Shown here: positions 33,570-45,661 of the stretch, one piece after another | How the letters are laid out: each line of letters opens with the position of its first letter | Numbering within the stretch: the first letter of the stretch is position 1 | Assembly: GCA_027563935.2 (NCBI GenBank) | Contig: JANVAS020000231.1 | Coordinates: 14,836,001 to 14,900,000, forward strand | Reading direction: 5' to 3' | Length of the DNA stretch: 64,000 bases | From: Costus lasius | Taxonomy: Eukaryota > Streptophyta > Magnoliopsida > Zingiberales > Costaceae | Program-made: the position numbers and the translations under genes | The notes under the pieces: model-generated | What the model was told of the DNA's origin: nothing | Seen by the model: the letters and a program-made list of their open reading frames with translations, nothing else | Database searches by the model: none

Positions 33570-36500
33570 CTAATGGTTGAGAAATCTCAAACCCATATTA
33601 TTACAGTGCTTCTCATGCTTCTGCTGCGCCAGAGGCTTTGTAAGCGGGTCAGCTAGATTGTCATCTGTATGAACCTTGCAGATCTTGATCTCTCCTCGAT
33701 CTATGATCTCACGGATCAAATGAAACCTTCTTTGTATGTGCTTGGACTTCTGGTGTGACCGTGGTTCCTTTGCTTGTGCAATTGCTCCAGTGTTATCACA
33801 GAAGATAACCAATGGATCTGCACTCGAAGAAACAACACCAAGTTCCTGAACGAACTTACGAATCCATACTGCCTCCTTTGATGCTTCTGAGGCTGCAACA
33901 TACTCAGCTTCTGTTGTGGAATCAGCAACAATTGACTGTTTGAAACTCTTCCACACCACTGCTCCTCCATTCAAGCTAAAAACATAGCCTGATTGCGATC
34001 GGAAATCGTCTTGGTCAGATTGGAATGAAGCGTCAGTATATCCTTCAATACTGAGTTCTTCCTGACCTCCATAAATCAAGAACATATCTTTGGTTCTCCG
34101 AAGATATTTCAAAATATTCTTGACTGCAATCCAGTGTGCCTTCCCTGGATTACTTTGGAACCGACTGGTCACGCTTAACCCGTAAGCGACGTCTGGGCGA
34201 GTACATAACATCGCATACATGATGGACCCAATAGCCGAAGCATAAGGCGTATTGTCCATCTCATCTTTCTCAGACTGTGTTTGAGGACACTAGCTCTTTG
34301 AAAGATTCAGACCATGTCTGACTGGAAGATATCCTCTTTTAGAATTTTCTAAATGGAATCTCTCCAGGACCTTATCGATGTAAGTACTCTGGCACAGCTC
34401 GAGAAGCCTATTAGATCTATCTCTGTAGATCTCCACACCTAATACATAGGCTGCTTCTCCCAAATCTTTCATCTGGAAACATTTTCTTAACCATGCCTTG
34501 ACCGCATGTAGATCAGGAATATTGTTTCCAATGATCAAAATATCATCGACGTAGAGGACTAGGAAAGTAATCACGCTCCCACCAAACCTTTTGTATACAC
34601 ACGGGTCATCTTCATTTTTGATGAAACCAAATTCAGTAACTGATTCATCAAAACGAATATTCCAGCTTCTCGATGCTTGTTTTAGTCCATAAATGGACTT
34701 CTTTAATTTGCATATTTTATGACATTCTGATGGATTGATGAAACCTTCAGGCTGTGTCATATACACATCCTCTTCCAGTTTTCCATTAAGGAAAGCGGTC
34801 TTCACATCCATTTGTCAGATCTCATAATCATAATATGCTGCTATCGCGAGAATGATTCGAATGGACTTGAACATGGCTACAGGAGAGAAAGTTTCATCAT
34901 AATCTATCCCGTAGATTTGTTTGAAACCTTTCGCAACTAGCCTGCCCTTATAGGTAACCACGTTACCGTCCATGTCTTTCTTCTTTTTGAAGATCCATTT
35001 ACAGCCTATAGGGATTACTCCCGGAGGCGGATCAACCAAATCCCAGACTTGGTTTTCTGACATGGAGTCCATCTCGGCTCGCATAGCTTCAAGCCATCTT
35101 GCTGATTCCGGTCCACTGACCGCATCCGCATAAGTGAGGGGTTCATCATTAATGATGTAGACTCCGTCATAGCTCTCAGGCTGACGACGAATCCTTCCCG
35201 ATCTACGCGGTTCCCGTGATATCTGAGCCTCAGGTTGAACATTAACCTGATCTATTGGCTCAGGCTCATCCAACTGAGCTTGAATACTTTGTCCCTCTTT
35301 TGGAATTTCATCCAGCTTTATTTCTCTCCCATTGGCCTCTTGCAGAAGAAATTCCTTCTCAAGAAAAATAGCCATTCGAGCAACAAATACTTTGTTCTCT
35401 TTGGGATCATAGAAATAATAACCCTTAGTTTCTTTAGGGTAACCGACAAATATACATTTATCAGATCTGCTTTCCAGTTTCCCAGAGGCGAGCTTTTTGA
35501 CATAAGCCTCGCAACCCCAGATTTTGATAAATGTCAAGCTCGGCTGTTTCCCATACCATAACTCATATGGTGTCTTTGAAACGGCCTTGGATGGCACTCG
35601 GTTTAGCACCTTTGCAGCTGTTTCCAGTGCAAATCCCCAAAAGGAGTAAGGTAGAGTAGCCTGACTCATCATAGAACGAACCATATCCAATAAGGTTCTA
35701 TTTCTCCTCTCGGACACACCATTCCATTGTGGTGTTCCTGGCGGAGTGAGCTGTGAGATAATCCCACACTCCTTCAGATAGTCAGTAAACTCACGACTCA
35801 AGTATTCTCCACCTCGATCTGAACGAAGTGCCTTGATATTTCGGCTTAACTGATTCTGTACTTCATTTTTGAATTCTTTGAACTTGTCAAAAGATTCACT
35901 CTTATGTCTCATTAGATAGACATAACCATACCTACTGAAATCATCAGTAAAAGTAATGAAGTATGAATAGCCACCTCTGGCATGTTTACTAAACGGCCCA
36001 CACACATCACTGTGAATAAGGTCAAGTAAACCTGAAGCCCTTTCACCTTTATTAGTAAAAGGATTCTTCGCCATTTTACCCATTAAACAAGCTTTGCATG
36101 TATCAAGCTCCTCATAGGAGAATGATCCCAGCAGTCCATGATCATGCAACCGCTTAATGCGCTTCTTGTTAATATGGCCTAAACGACTATGCCATAGCAA
36201 GGTGCTGTCATCAGCATACTTGGCCCTTTTGTTATCAATTTGTTGTACAGAACATTCCATGTCCAAAATGTATAACCCATTGTTAATCGACCCAGTTGCA
36301 TAAACAATATTATCATATGAAATACAACACTGTGAAGTTTTGCATTCAAAAGAAAAGCCTTTCCTGACAAGAGCAGGAATAGAGATAATATTCTTAGTTA
36401 TGCTTGGTACAAAATAACAATTGTCAAGTTCTAATACAAGTCCAGATGGTAAAGAGATGTTATATTCTCCTACAGCAACAGCAGCAACCCGTGCCCCGTT

Positions 36501-37221
36501 TCCAACTCGTAGGTCCACCTCATGCTGTCCCACCTGTCTTCTTCTCTTGAGTTCCTGCACATTTGAACAAATGTGAACTCCACATGCAGTGTCCAACACC
36601 CATGAAATAGAAGAAGCAACCATGACTTCAGTCATGTAAATACCTGAGCCAGAAGTGAAAGGCTTGCTTCCCTTCTTCTCTCCTTGGAGCGCTCTACAGT
36701 CCTTCTTCCAGTGACCCAGCTGGCCACAATGGAAACATCTGTTGTCCTTTGACCGCTTCACCTTTTGTTTCAAAGCCTTGTTATAGCTCTTGATAGGGGT
36801 TTTGCCCTTCTTCCCCTTCTTCTTATTCCTTGAAGGAACCATTAAGACAGAGGATGAAGGCTTTCCTTTCTCAAGAGTCTGCTCTGTGGTGCAGAGCATG
36901 TTCAGCAACTCTGCCGGAGTACAGTCGATTTTGTTCATATTAAAATTAATGATGAACGGATCGAAAGAAGCCGGGAGAGACTACAAAATAATGTCTACAA
37001 CAAGTTCTTGATTGATGGTATGTCCCAGTTTCTCTAGAGCCTCTTTGTACCCAATCATCTTGAGTACGTGAGCTCCCACTGGACTCCCTTCAGTCAGTTT
37101 GCTATGAAAGAAAAGTTTTGTCAAGTTATAGCGTTCTGTCCTTGCCTGTGCAGCATACAGCATTTTGAGATTTGCTATAATATCAATAGCTGACAAATCC
37201 TCATGCTGACGCTGGAGCTCG
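33570..37221 (-). pseudogene. gag-pol: Copia D gag-pol with three nonsense mutations
   Basis: Closely related to the intact E protein. It covers most of gag, the CCHC knuckle (CFHCGQLGHWKKDC), protease (WVLDTACGVHIC), the integrase zinc finger and core (LIHSDVCGPF, LRSDRGGEYLS, GVSERRNRT), RT (MDVKTAFLNG, YVDDILI) and RNase H (ADSTTEAEYVA). The frame is unbroken except for three stops: at 36981-36983 (CAG to TAG compared with E), 34815-34817 (TGG to TGA, after YYDYEI) and 34290-34292 (CAG to TAG, in SKSQCP). All three are C-to-T type changes on one strand or the other, as expected of methylated, silenced DNA. The first about 85 residues of gag are missing. Confidence 0.92.
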
Positions 37222-37760
37222 GGCGGCACGCAGGCCTCACAAGGATACATCACAGGCATGCTAAGGGGCTTGACATATGACCATATCATCATGCACAATC
37301 AAGTACTCACTCATGCAATTCTACATGCTCATGAAAAACATAAAATCTGAAATTTTACTTTTTCATAAAACATGTCTCTCTTCCTTCCCTTCATATCACA
37401 AATCTTTGATTCTAGGTTTCTCTCAGGAGTCTACAAGAGGCATACCGGTTGCCCTGCTTGCAATCCCTAACTTGCTAGGATAAGGGCAATCACCCAGTCC
37501 ATGCCCTATCCCAACAAGTCTCTCAAGATAGGTCTATCCTATTATGAGAGGAGAAATTTTCTCTTCCACGTATGGGTCTATCCCATCACATGAAGAGAGC
37601 AAAGAACCATAAGAAGTTAATTAGAAGTAAGAAACAAGAGACCTACAATTTTTCTACTTAAAGAAAAACCATGCGCCAACATCTATGCAATATGCGAAAA
37701 TGTAGTTATGGCTTGTGAGCATGAAAAGCATGAAAGAACATCGTTCGAGGCTCGCAAGTA
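37222..37760 (-). other. Copia C leader, part 2 (non-coding)
   Basis: Continues the leader after D: GGCGGCACGCAGG, AAACATGTCTCTCTTCC and GGGCAATCACCCAGTCC match the copia B leader at 41733-42010. No open frame of interest. Confidence 0.8.
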
Positions 37761-37772
37761 CCTCTGATACCA
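37761..37772 (-). other. Primer binding site of copia C
   Basis: CCTCTGATACCA, read on the element strand as TGGTATCAGAGG, is one base from the 5' LTR. It matches initiator tRNA-Met over the first 11 bases. Confidence 0.85.
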
Positions 37773-37773
37773 C

Positions 37774-39752
37774 TGTTGGGAAACCCCGGGGACATTTTAC
37801 AATTTTAGAGCCATAGACATACATATTACGCAGCGGAAGAATGTCCCCAAAACAGGCTAGTCCCAAAAACCCAGTGAAGATCTCTTGCGAGGGGGTTGAC
37901 ACAATGTGATAGTAAGTACCTTTAAGTAATTAGAAGCCAATGTCGATGAAGGCGCCCAAGTGTTCGCCCTCTGCAGTCTCGCACACACGGATCTCTTGAG
38001 TTCTCTTCTTCCACGCCCGGTGCTAGCCTCGGGAAGAAGATCTAAGCCTTGTGCTCCTTCTTCAAAGTATGTGCCACCTCCAAGGTAGATGCGCCAAAGA
38101 TGAAGAAGGATGAGGGAGAGGGAAACTGCCAAGCATCAAGTTCCTTGCATCAAGAGAGAAGGAAGAAGCTTGCGGCTAGGGTTTGGAAGGAAGAGGAAGA
38201 TGCGCCACTTCTTGGTGTTGTCGCCCCTCAACCCTTGCTTTCGCCTCTCCTCTTATTGTCACGTCTCTAAGGATTGTAACCCTCAATAGGGGGCGGCTAG
38301 GGTCACTTATAAAGAGCTAGAGGCGGTTAGGGCAAGGGTTGAGATCATGACAAGTGTATAGCTTGGATGAGAAGGTTTGAGGTAAGGAAAGTCTCCAAGA
38401 CTTTACCATAAACCTCATTCAACCTTTCCATAAACTACCAAGCCTTGCCTTGTGCGCCAAGGCCTAGCCTTGCGCCCCAAGCAATGCCTTAATGCATTCA
38501 CACTATCAATGGGAGAGGGCTAGGCGCATAAAGCTTCCTTAATGAAGCAAATTTGCCATCCAAACCCCATTATGCCCCTTAGGCGCCAATGGGCTTGGCT
38601 TCCTCCCCATTATACCCTTTTAGCCTATTGCCTCTTCATGACAACTTATTATTGGGCCTCATTGGATATTGGGCTAGCCTAAACTTCATTACATGGGTTG
38701 ATTAAGCACTTGGATCCAATCCAATGCAACCCTAATCCAAATGTGACCAACCATGGTCAAATACGGGTCAACCTGCCAAAAATGAAGTTTGGCTCCAATA
38801 ATATTCTTCCATCTCATCAGGCCTATTGGCGCTGATGAAATCTCCCAATTAGATCCGAGTTATCCAATAACTCGATCATAAGGCTTCCCGATCAATACGA
38901 GAACTCAAGTATCAAGGTGTGCGACCCTGTAGGTTCCTCTGACGCTGGCAGTGCTGACCAATGGTCATCACAAGCAGTGAGTGGCACCTAGCAGTGCATC
39001 GCTGCTACCCAGGTCATTGGAATGGATATCGACATCGACATCCCCATCATCGCAACTAGGTATAGATGCATTACAGTCTCTTTGCCGTACTGATATCCGA
39101 TTGGACAAGTGTGTCACCACTTGTTTTCATCCAATCACATGGCTATGACTAAAACAGGTTCTCACCTGGGTATGGCCATACACTCTCAGTCATAGAACCA
39201 TAAGGGAGCTCCATGGATATCATACTTCCCTAAGGAAGGGGCAAATCCTATGTCTGTCCATTGACCTTCTCATATGGGTCGTGACATGCTCAATGACAAC
39301 CGTTATGACCTCCCAACTATGGCGAGGTGTTAGGTTGCATCAAAGCAAGTCCCTAACCATATAGAATGGTTAATGACCTCAAGTCAAGGGATCAATGCAT
39401 CTCCTGTCACTTGTGAGGATAACTTATGACACCAAGTCATAGCCTCACAGCGGGTCTATCCAGTATATCCTCCAATGATATACCCATGCGTCTGCGTTAG
39501 CACCACGTGCCTAACCAGCCCACATACCAGTCTCACAAGTACCATAGCCGTCCCATATCCACTAAGGTACATCGACTGGGGATTATAATTCGAGCACAAA
39601 TCCAACCTGTCTCCAGGGACATTATCATGTAAGTACACAATCACAGGTGTAGACAAACAATGATAACGACAATGCCAGAAAGATATATGAATATCAGAGT
39701 CAAGTAGTACAAAGATGGACCAAAACTAGGTCCTAGGGCATATACACCAACA
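37774..39752 (-). repeat. Copia C 5' LTR (1979 bp)
   Basis: TGTTGGGAAACC ... TACACCAACA, the same length as the 3' LTR. In the first 500 bp I saw about 10 differences, so divergence is around 1-2%. Non-coding. Confidence 0.9.
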
Positions 39753-40626
39753 AAACCATGGCACTACCATAATTTCGGAGCATTGCCTTATTTTGGGTCA
39801 ATTTCTATATAGAAAGTTTTCTAGATTTTACAGCACCACCGTAAACCATATTACAGGCTGTAATTTGGGTTGATTTCCGACTAGAGAGTTTTTCAGGTTT
39901 TACGGCACTACCGTCAACCAAATTACGTGCCGTAATTTCAGGAGATTTTCCTACAGAATATTTTGCACGATCACGGCACTACCGTAGTTGTTTTCATGGC
40001 TTGTGTTTCTTTTCAGATTCTTCATAGAATAAAATACGGCACTGCCATAATCAAAATCACGGCTGTAATTACAACCCAAGCGGCCGATTCTTCCGGTGAA
40101 ATTAAAGCCCGATTTTTGAGCGGATGATTGCAGACGATTTAGATCACCAATTTGAGATCCGTAAAAAAGGAAAATACTCTAGAGAGGAAGGCAAACACGA
40201 ACACACTAGAAGCCCTAATTTTGATCCATCACTGAGAGAAATTGCGATCTTCACTGCCGCCCTAGGTTTCACCACTAGGAAGCGTATAGTGCATCTCCGG
40301 CAATGAAGTTTGAAGGGAAGGTACGCCTAGAGGAGGAGAACATACTCCAGAAGTTTTAGAGCGAAAGGAGATCGATTGGAGGAGAAATCAACGAAAGAAG
40401 CGTCGCCGCTACTATTCATCAAGCAAAATTACAGCCGGGCTATAATTTTCATTACAGCCGTGCTGTTAGTAGAATTTCCTCTTTCTCTTTGATTTTTGAT
40501 CCTTCAAAATTATGGATTATTGTAATTCTTCAACCATGCTAGCTTAAACACTTTTTGGGACATGGGGGTGTAATCCCCTTAATTTCGAATGACTAGATGA
40601 TTTTTTATTTCGTCAGAGAACTCTTG
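39753..40626 (+). repeat. Unidentified LTR-like sequence, right part
   Basis: Continuation of 23066-23380 across copia C. It carries repeated imperfect palindromes of the type ACGGCACTACCGT (about 39765, 39829, 39905, 39976, 40043) and TTACAGCCG/GGCTGTAA pairs (to about 40465). It has a region with GGGTGTAATCCCC near the right end. No coding domain; the frame at 40124-40306 is unsupported. The style suggests a gypsy-type LTR, possibly Tat/Athila-like; the family call is a guess. It abuts copia B leader at 40627. Confidence 0.5.
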
Positions 40627-42269
40627 CAAGTCATTTAAACTGGACTTACTTTAAATGACTATGATTCCCACTATTTTAATCGAATTGACAACCCACAAAG
40701 TCAATCAAAAAATCCATGATTTCCTATTGAGATAGAATCCTTATTCCACATGAGGCTTTGCGTCCCACGAGGGTGGGATGAGATGCACAAAAAGACCCAT
40801 GCTTCTTAAGGTGGGCACGCCAGCCGATTGCACTTGGCAACTACCCTTATTGAGATAGTCTAAGCATTTCATGTCCAGCGAGGGCTAGATACAACATCCT
40901 CTCAACGATGCTTCTTGAGTTCCATCATGTGCCCAGCACATGGGAAAATCTAGTCAAGTCTGTTCCTAACCGTTATGCCCAGGGCAAATGAGTTTCCTTG
41001 CGAAGGCACGTCCAGGTTAAATCTGGACCGTGGAAACCATTGTCACCACACACCTTCTAAAGATAAGTGGATGTGTCCCACGAGGGTGGGAAACAGTGCA
41101 CAACACCACTAATCGATTGCTCGATGAGGGCTACGAGTTAGAAGGTTACTAGACTTGATATTTTGATTGAGGATTTTTGAGGTCTCATCCTCATAGTTTT
41201 ATCTTATGTTTAACATTACAAGCATGCAATCTTATAGAGATAACATAAAGATAAAACATCATAAAGATAAAGGGATGATGTGATCATAGCCCAATCAAAA
41301 CATTGAACCAACACATGCCAAGGTGGTCAATGCTTGACCTAGGACACAAGCCCCTAAAACTAGACCTAGCCTAGCCAACCTCTAGAAGATCTTCAAGGTT
41401 GGCTCCAAGGTTCTCCTAACTATGGTTTAGCTCTCAAACCCTAGATGTACCCCTAGGGAAACCCTAGAAGCACCATCCTGAGTTCGGCCAATGCCATGGA
41501 CCTCCTCCAAGGAAGATGTGCCACCAAGCAAGGGCCAAGAAAGCTAGCTCACAAGCCCTAAGGCTCGGCCATGCCTTCTTGTGCCAACATGCAAGCTTGC
41601 GTCAACTTGGTTGATGCTTGTTGCACCATCATGCAATATGCGCAACCAAGCAAGCATGCGCCAAGACATCTTCTAGGATGCACCCATAATCTTCAGCAAA
41701 TATTTTGCAAAATAAAAGAAAAAGAAAGGCGGCACGCAGGCTTCACAAGAATACAACACAGGCATACTACGGGGCTTGACTAATGATCACAACATCATGC
41801 ACAAACAAGGTACTTGCTTATGCAATTCTATATGCTCATGAAAAGCATAAAATCTGAAATTTTTTAGTTTCTCATAAAACATGTCTCTCTTCCGTCCCCT
41901 CTTATCACAAATCCTTGGTTCTAGGTTTATCTCAGGAGTTTACAAGAGGCATACCAGTTGCCCTCCTTGCAATCATTAACCTACTAAGATTAGGGCAATC
42001 ACCCAGTCCATGCCCCGCATAATCTCAACAAATCTCTCATGATGGGTCTATCCCACCATGAGAGGAGAAAATTTCCCTTCCACATATCGGTCTATCCCAG
42101 TCACGTGAAGAGAGCAAAGAACCAAAAGAAATTGAATAGAGGTAAGGAACCAAAGACTATAATTTTTGTACTTAGAAAAACCGTGAGCATGCAAGTATAA
42201 TTTTCAAAAAACTACATGGCATGTGAGTATAGAAAAGCATGGAAAACATTGTTCGAGGCTAACAAGTAG

Positions 42270-42280
42270 CTTTGATACCA
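42270..42280 (-). other. Primer binding site of copia B
   Basis: CTTTGATACCA on plus, TGGTATCAAAG on the element strand, one base from the LTR; identical to copia A at 9296. Confidence 0.75.
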
Positions 42281-42281
42281 C

Positions 42282-44210
42282 TGTTGGGAAACCTCGGGGA
42301 TATTTACAAATTTTTATCAAACAAAACATACACATAGCGGAAGCATATCCCCGAAATAGGTCGGTCCCAATATCCAATGGATCATTCTTGCGAGGTAGTC
42401 GATACAATGTAGTAAGAAAGTACCTAGAGCAAGTGCAAGTCGATGTCGAGGTAGGTGCCCAAGCATGAGCCCTCTGCAGTCTCACACACATGGATGCCTC
42501 GAGTCCTCTTCTTCCTCACTCGGTGATAGTCTCGGGAAGAAGATTCAAGCCTTTGTATGTCTCCTACTCCACTTTCGCCACCTTTTAAGGAAGAAGCACC
42601 AAGAGGAAGGAGAGGAAGATGATGCCGCCATGGCCTTCCTTCACTTGCGACAAGAGGTGGAAGGGAAGAAGACCTGTGGCTATAGAAGAGATGGATGTGC
42701 CACTTGCTCTTGCTCTCACCCCTATTTGTTGGTTCACTACAATAGATGAATCTCATTACCTTGCTCTCGCATATGTGAGGATATATAGATGTAAGGGGCG
42801 GCAACACAAGGGTGTGGGCGCAACTCACCAAGAGACTTGCGGCTAGGGCAAGTGGGGATGAAATTAGGGTTAGATGATAAGGTAAGACTTCAAGCCTTTT
42901 CCATATTCATCTTCCCATAGCCATATGCATTTGGCACTTGCCTAAACAAGCCCAAGGAACCATATGCGCCCCATGCGCCAATTGCTTCCTTATGAAGCAA
43001 ATTGCGCCAACTCCTCCCCATTATGCCCATATGCGCCAATGGGGGGGGGGGAGATTTCTCCCCATTATACCCTTAAGCCATATTCTCTCTTCATGATGAA
43101 TTGTTATTGGGCCTCATTGGGTAATGAGCTAGCCCAAACTTCATTGCACAAGTTGATTAAACCATTGGATCCAATCCAATGCAACCCAAACTCATATGTG
43201 ACCAACCATGGTCAATTTTGGGTCAATTTGCCAAAAATGAAGTTTAGCTCCAATAACTCTCTTCTATCTCATCAGACTCATTGGCATTGATGAAATTTTC
43301 CAAAAAGATCCGAGCTATCCAATTACTCAATCATAAGGCTTCTCGATTAATACGAGAACTCGAGTATCAAGGTGTGTAACCCTGTAGGTTCCTCTGACAT
43401 TGGCAGTGGTGACCTATGGTCTTCACAAGCAGTGAGTGGCATGTATCAGTGCATCATTGCTACTCAAGTCATCGGAATAGATATCGACATCGACATCCCC
43501 ATCATCGCAGCTAAGTACAGATGCAATACAGTCTCTTTGCCAAACTGATATCCGATTGGACAAGTGTGTCACCACTTATTTTTACCCAATCTCATGGTCA
43601 TGACTAAATCAGGCTTTCACCTGGGTATGGCCATACACTTTCAGTCATAGAACCATAGGGGGGCCCCATGGATATCAAGCTTCCCTCAGGAAGGGGCAAA
43701 TTCTCTGTCTGTATATTGACCTTCTCATATGGGTCGTTGCATGCTCAATGACAACTGTTATAACCTCCTAACTACAGTGAGGTGTTAGGTTGTATCAAAG
43801 CATATTCCTAACTATATAGAAGAGTCAATGACCCCAAGTCAAGGGATCAATGCATCTCCTATCAGTTGTGAGGATAAATCATGACACGAAGTCATTGCCT
43901 CACAACGGCTCGATCCAGTATATCTAACACTGATATACCCATATGTCTGCGTTAGCACCATGTGCCTAACCAGCCCATATACCAGTCTGACAAGTACCAT
44001 AGCTGTCCCATATCCACTAAGGTACATTGACTGAGGACTAGAGTTTGAGCACAGATCCAATTTGTCTCCAAGGACATTATCTTGCAAGTACATAATCGTA
44101 GATGTAAACAAAGCATAATAATGACAATGCCAGAATGGTATATAAGAAATATCAATGTCAAGTAATACAAAGATAGACCAAGACTAGGTCTTAGGCCATA
44201 AACACCAACA
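42282..44210 (-). repeat. Copia B 5' LTR (1929 bp)
   Basis: Near-identical to 9308-11234 (two more bases, partly in the poly-G run). Open frames up to 135 codons recur in both copies but are LTR sequence. Confidence 0.85.
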
Positions 44211-45581
44211 CCATTAGCATGTAAACTCTAACTAATTGAAGCAATTGGTCTTATGTCTTCACTTGAGTTGGAAGTGTTGGCTTTTTTTAGCCACCCTTTT
44301 GTTGCAAATGTTTGATGACTTGTAGTTTTATAGATTTTTTTTGTAGATTAAATTTGTTATTTTATAAGTTAGTTAGATTGTTTTTTATACTCCTTTTAGC
44401 CTATGTTTCTTCTCAACCCATGGGAAGAATTTTATCGTTGGAGTAGCAAGTTTAGAATCAGTTGAAGTCCCTAAATCTCATAGAAGAGTCCAAGATTAAT
44501 CCGTGGACATCAACATGACCTATGATCTTATCGGATAACCAAATTACACAAAAAGCACAGAATGGTACACAATCCACCCGTTTTCTCACCCAACGGCTTG
44601 TTTGATGGGCTTTCACTAGGCTGGCGCATGGGTTAGGCCTTGTTGGGCAGGATGGGATGTCTACACCAACTTCATGCATGTAGCAACGAAGCAGCATAAT
44701 CAGTTGATGGTTGGCTAGTTCATTATAGTGTTGGCATATTCATGTGCCGAGCTTGATATCTAATTGTTGTACTGGGTCAAGTGGGTTCTTAATCGAATCG
44801 TGAAAGCTTTCACATGGGCTGAATTGGCTCTGTGTGAAATGAAAAAGGGTTAATTATTACCATGTACCGCTCGGGTGCCTGACTCAGATGCTTTGATTGC
44901 TGAACTATATTCATAATAGTTGGATTTGACTTGTTTAGGGCACTCACACGCAGTCCCTCTGTTTGTCACAACATTGATGGCACATATGCCATTTCATGCA
45001 ATCCACATAATGCTTCACGGCCAGACCATGATCTTCATGACAGCGGCAATTTGGCGTTACGACTAGGCAGTGATCTCCATCATCGTTGTGAGGTTTCTCA
45101 GTTTTTTTGCAAACTCGACAGTGGGCTTCATGGCGGGCCATGATCTTCATCATGACAATAATCATGCATTAGGAGTAGGTTTTGATCCCTGTCATGAAGA
45201 TAATCGATTAGAGGTTTCTGGAAAGTGGGGACTTGCACTACATGAATGGGGTGGGGTTATTTGGCTATGGTGTAAACTCACACTTGAGGATATCCTATAA
45301 CTTTCTTCTACTAGTAGGGTGGGTCAAAGTAAATATCATATAATATATAACAAAGCACTTTGTTAGCTACTAAAGTATTTGAATGTTTTAAAAGGAATAT
45401 ATAGTATCAAAAGCGACTATCCCTCCATACATCAAACTAAATACCCAAAATGGAATTCTTCTTAAATGAAATGCTCGAGAGGTGCCTAATACGACTAACC
45501 ATATTTATTTAGCCCATCCTTTAACCTTCGCTCAATATAAAAATGATAATCAAAAGTTCAAACCACTTTATTATAAAAGAT

Positions 45582-45661
45582 GTCAAGATGGCCGAGTTGG
45601 TCTAAGGGACTAGTTTCAGTACTAGTCCGAAAGGGCATTGGTTCAAATCCCATTCTTGACA
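45582..45661 (+). pseudogene. tRNA-Leu pseudogene
   Basis: Same defects as 12606-12685: six-base anticodon loop, GGGAC instead of GGCGC, mismatched T stem. Confidence 0.8.

Larger units (their letters stand above)
31881..37221 (-). mobile_element. Copia D (minus strand), 5' truncated
   Basis: Lies inside the leader of copia C, same orientation. The 3' LTR is about 31881-33549, then the ATCTCCCACTTGCAC tract, then gag-pol to 37221, where gag is cut at LQRQHEDLSAIDII and C leader sequence resumes. The gag N-terminus, own leader, primer site and 5' LTR are missing, so no target duplication can be read. It is the same family as E and F. Confidence 0.8.
23381..39752 (-). mobile_element. Copia C (minus strand), 16.4 kb with nested insertions
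   Basis: Both LTRs are 1979 bp (23381-25359 and 37774-39752) and by eye roughly 1-2% different. Flanks are AAACT (23376-23380) and AAACC (39753-39757), a 5-bp target duplication with one change. The interior, in plus order, is: purine tract split by a solo LTR (25363-27381), decayed gag-pol (27387-31010), leader part 1, inserted copia D (31881-37221), leader part 2, and primer site. Without the insertions it would be about 9 kb. Confidence 0.85.
40627..44210 (-). mobile_element. Copia B, 5' part: leader, primer site and 5' LTR
   Basis: Leader about 40627-42269 (no gene seen), primer site 42270-42280 (TGGTATCAAAG on the element strand, as in copia A) and 5' LTR 42282-44210 (1929 bp, TGTTGGGAAAC ... 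CACCAACA). From 41992 rightward it is a near-identical copy of 9018-11234, including the flank CCATTAGCATG, which identifies it as the other half of the block duplication. The leader section 41400-41700 is unique here. Confidence 0.8.
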
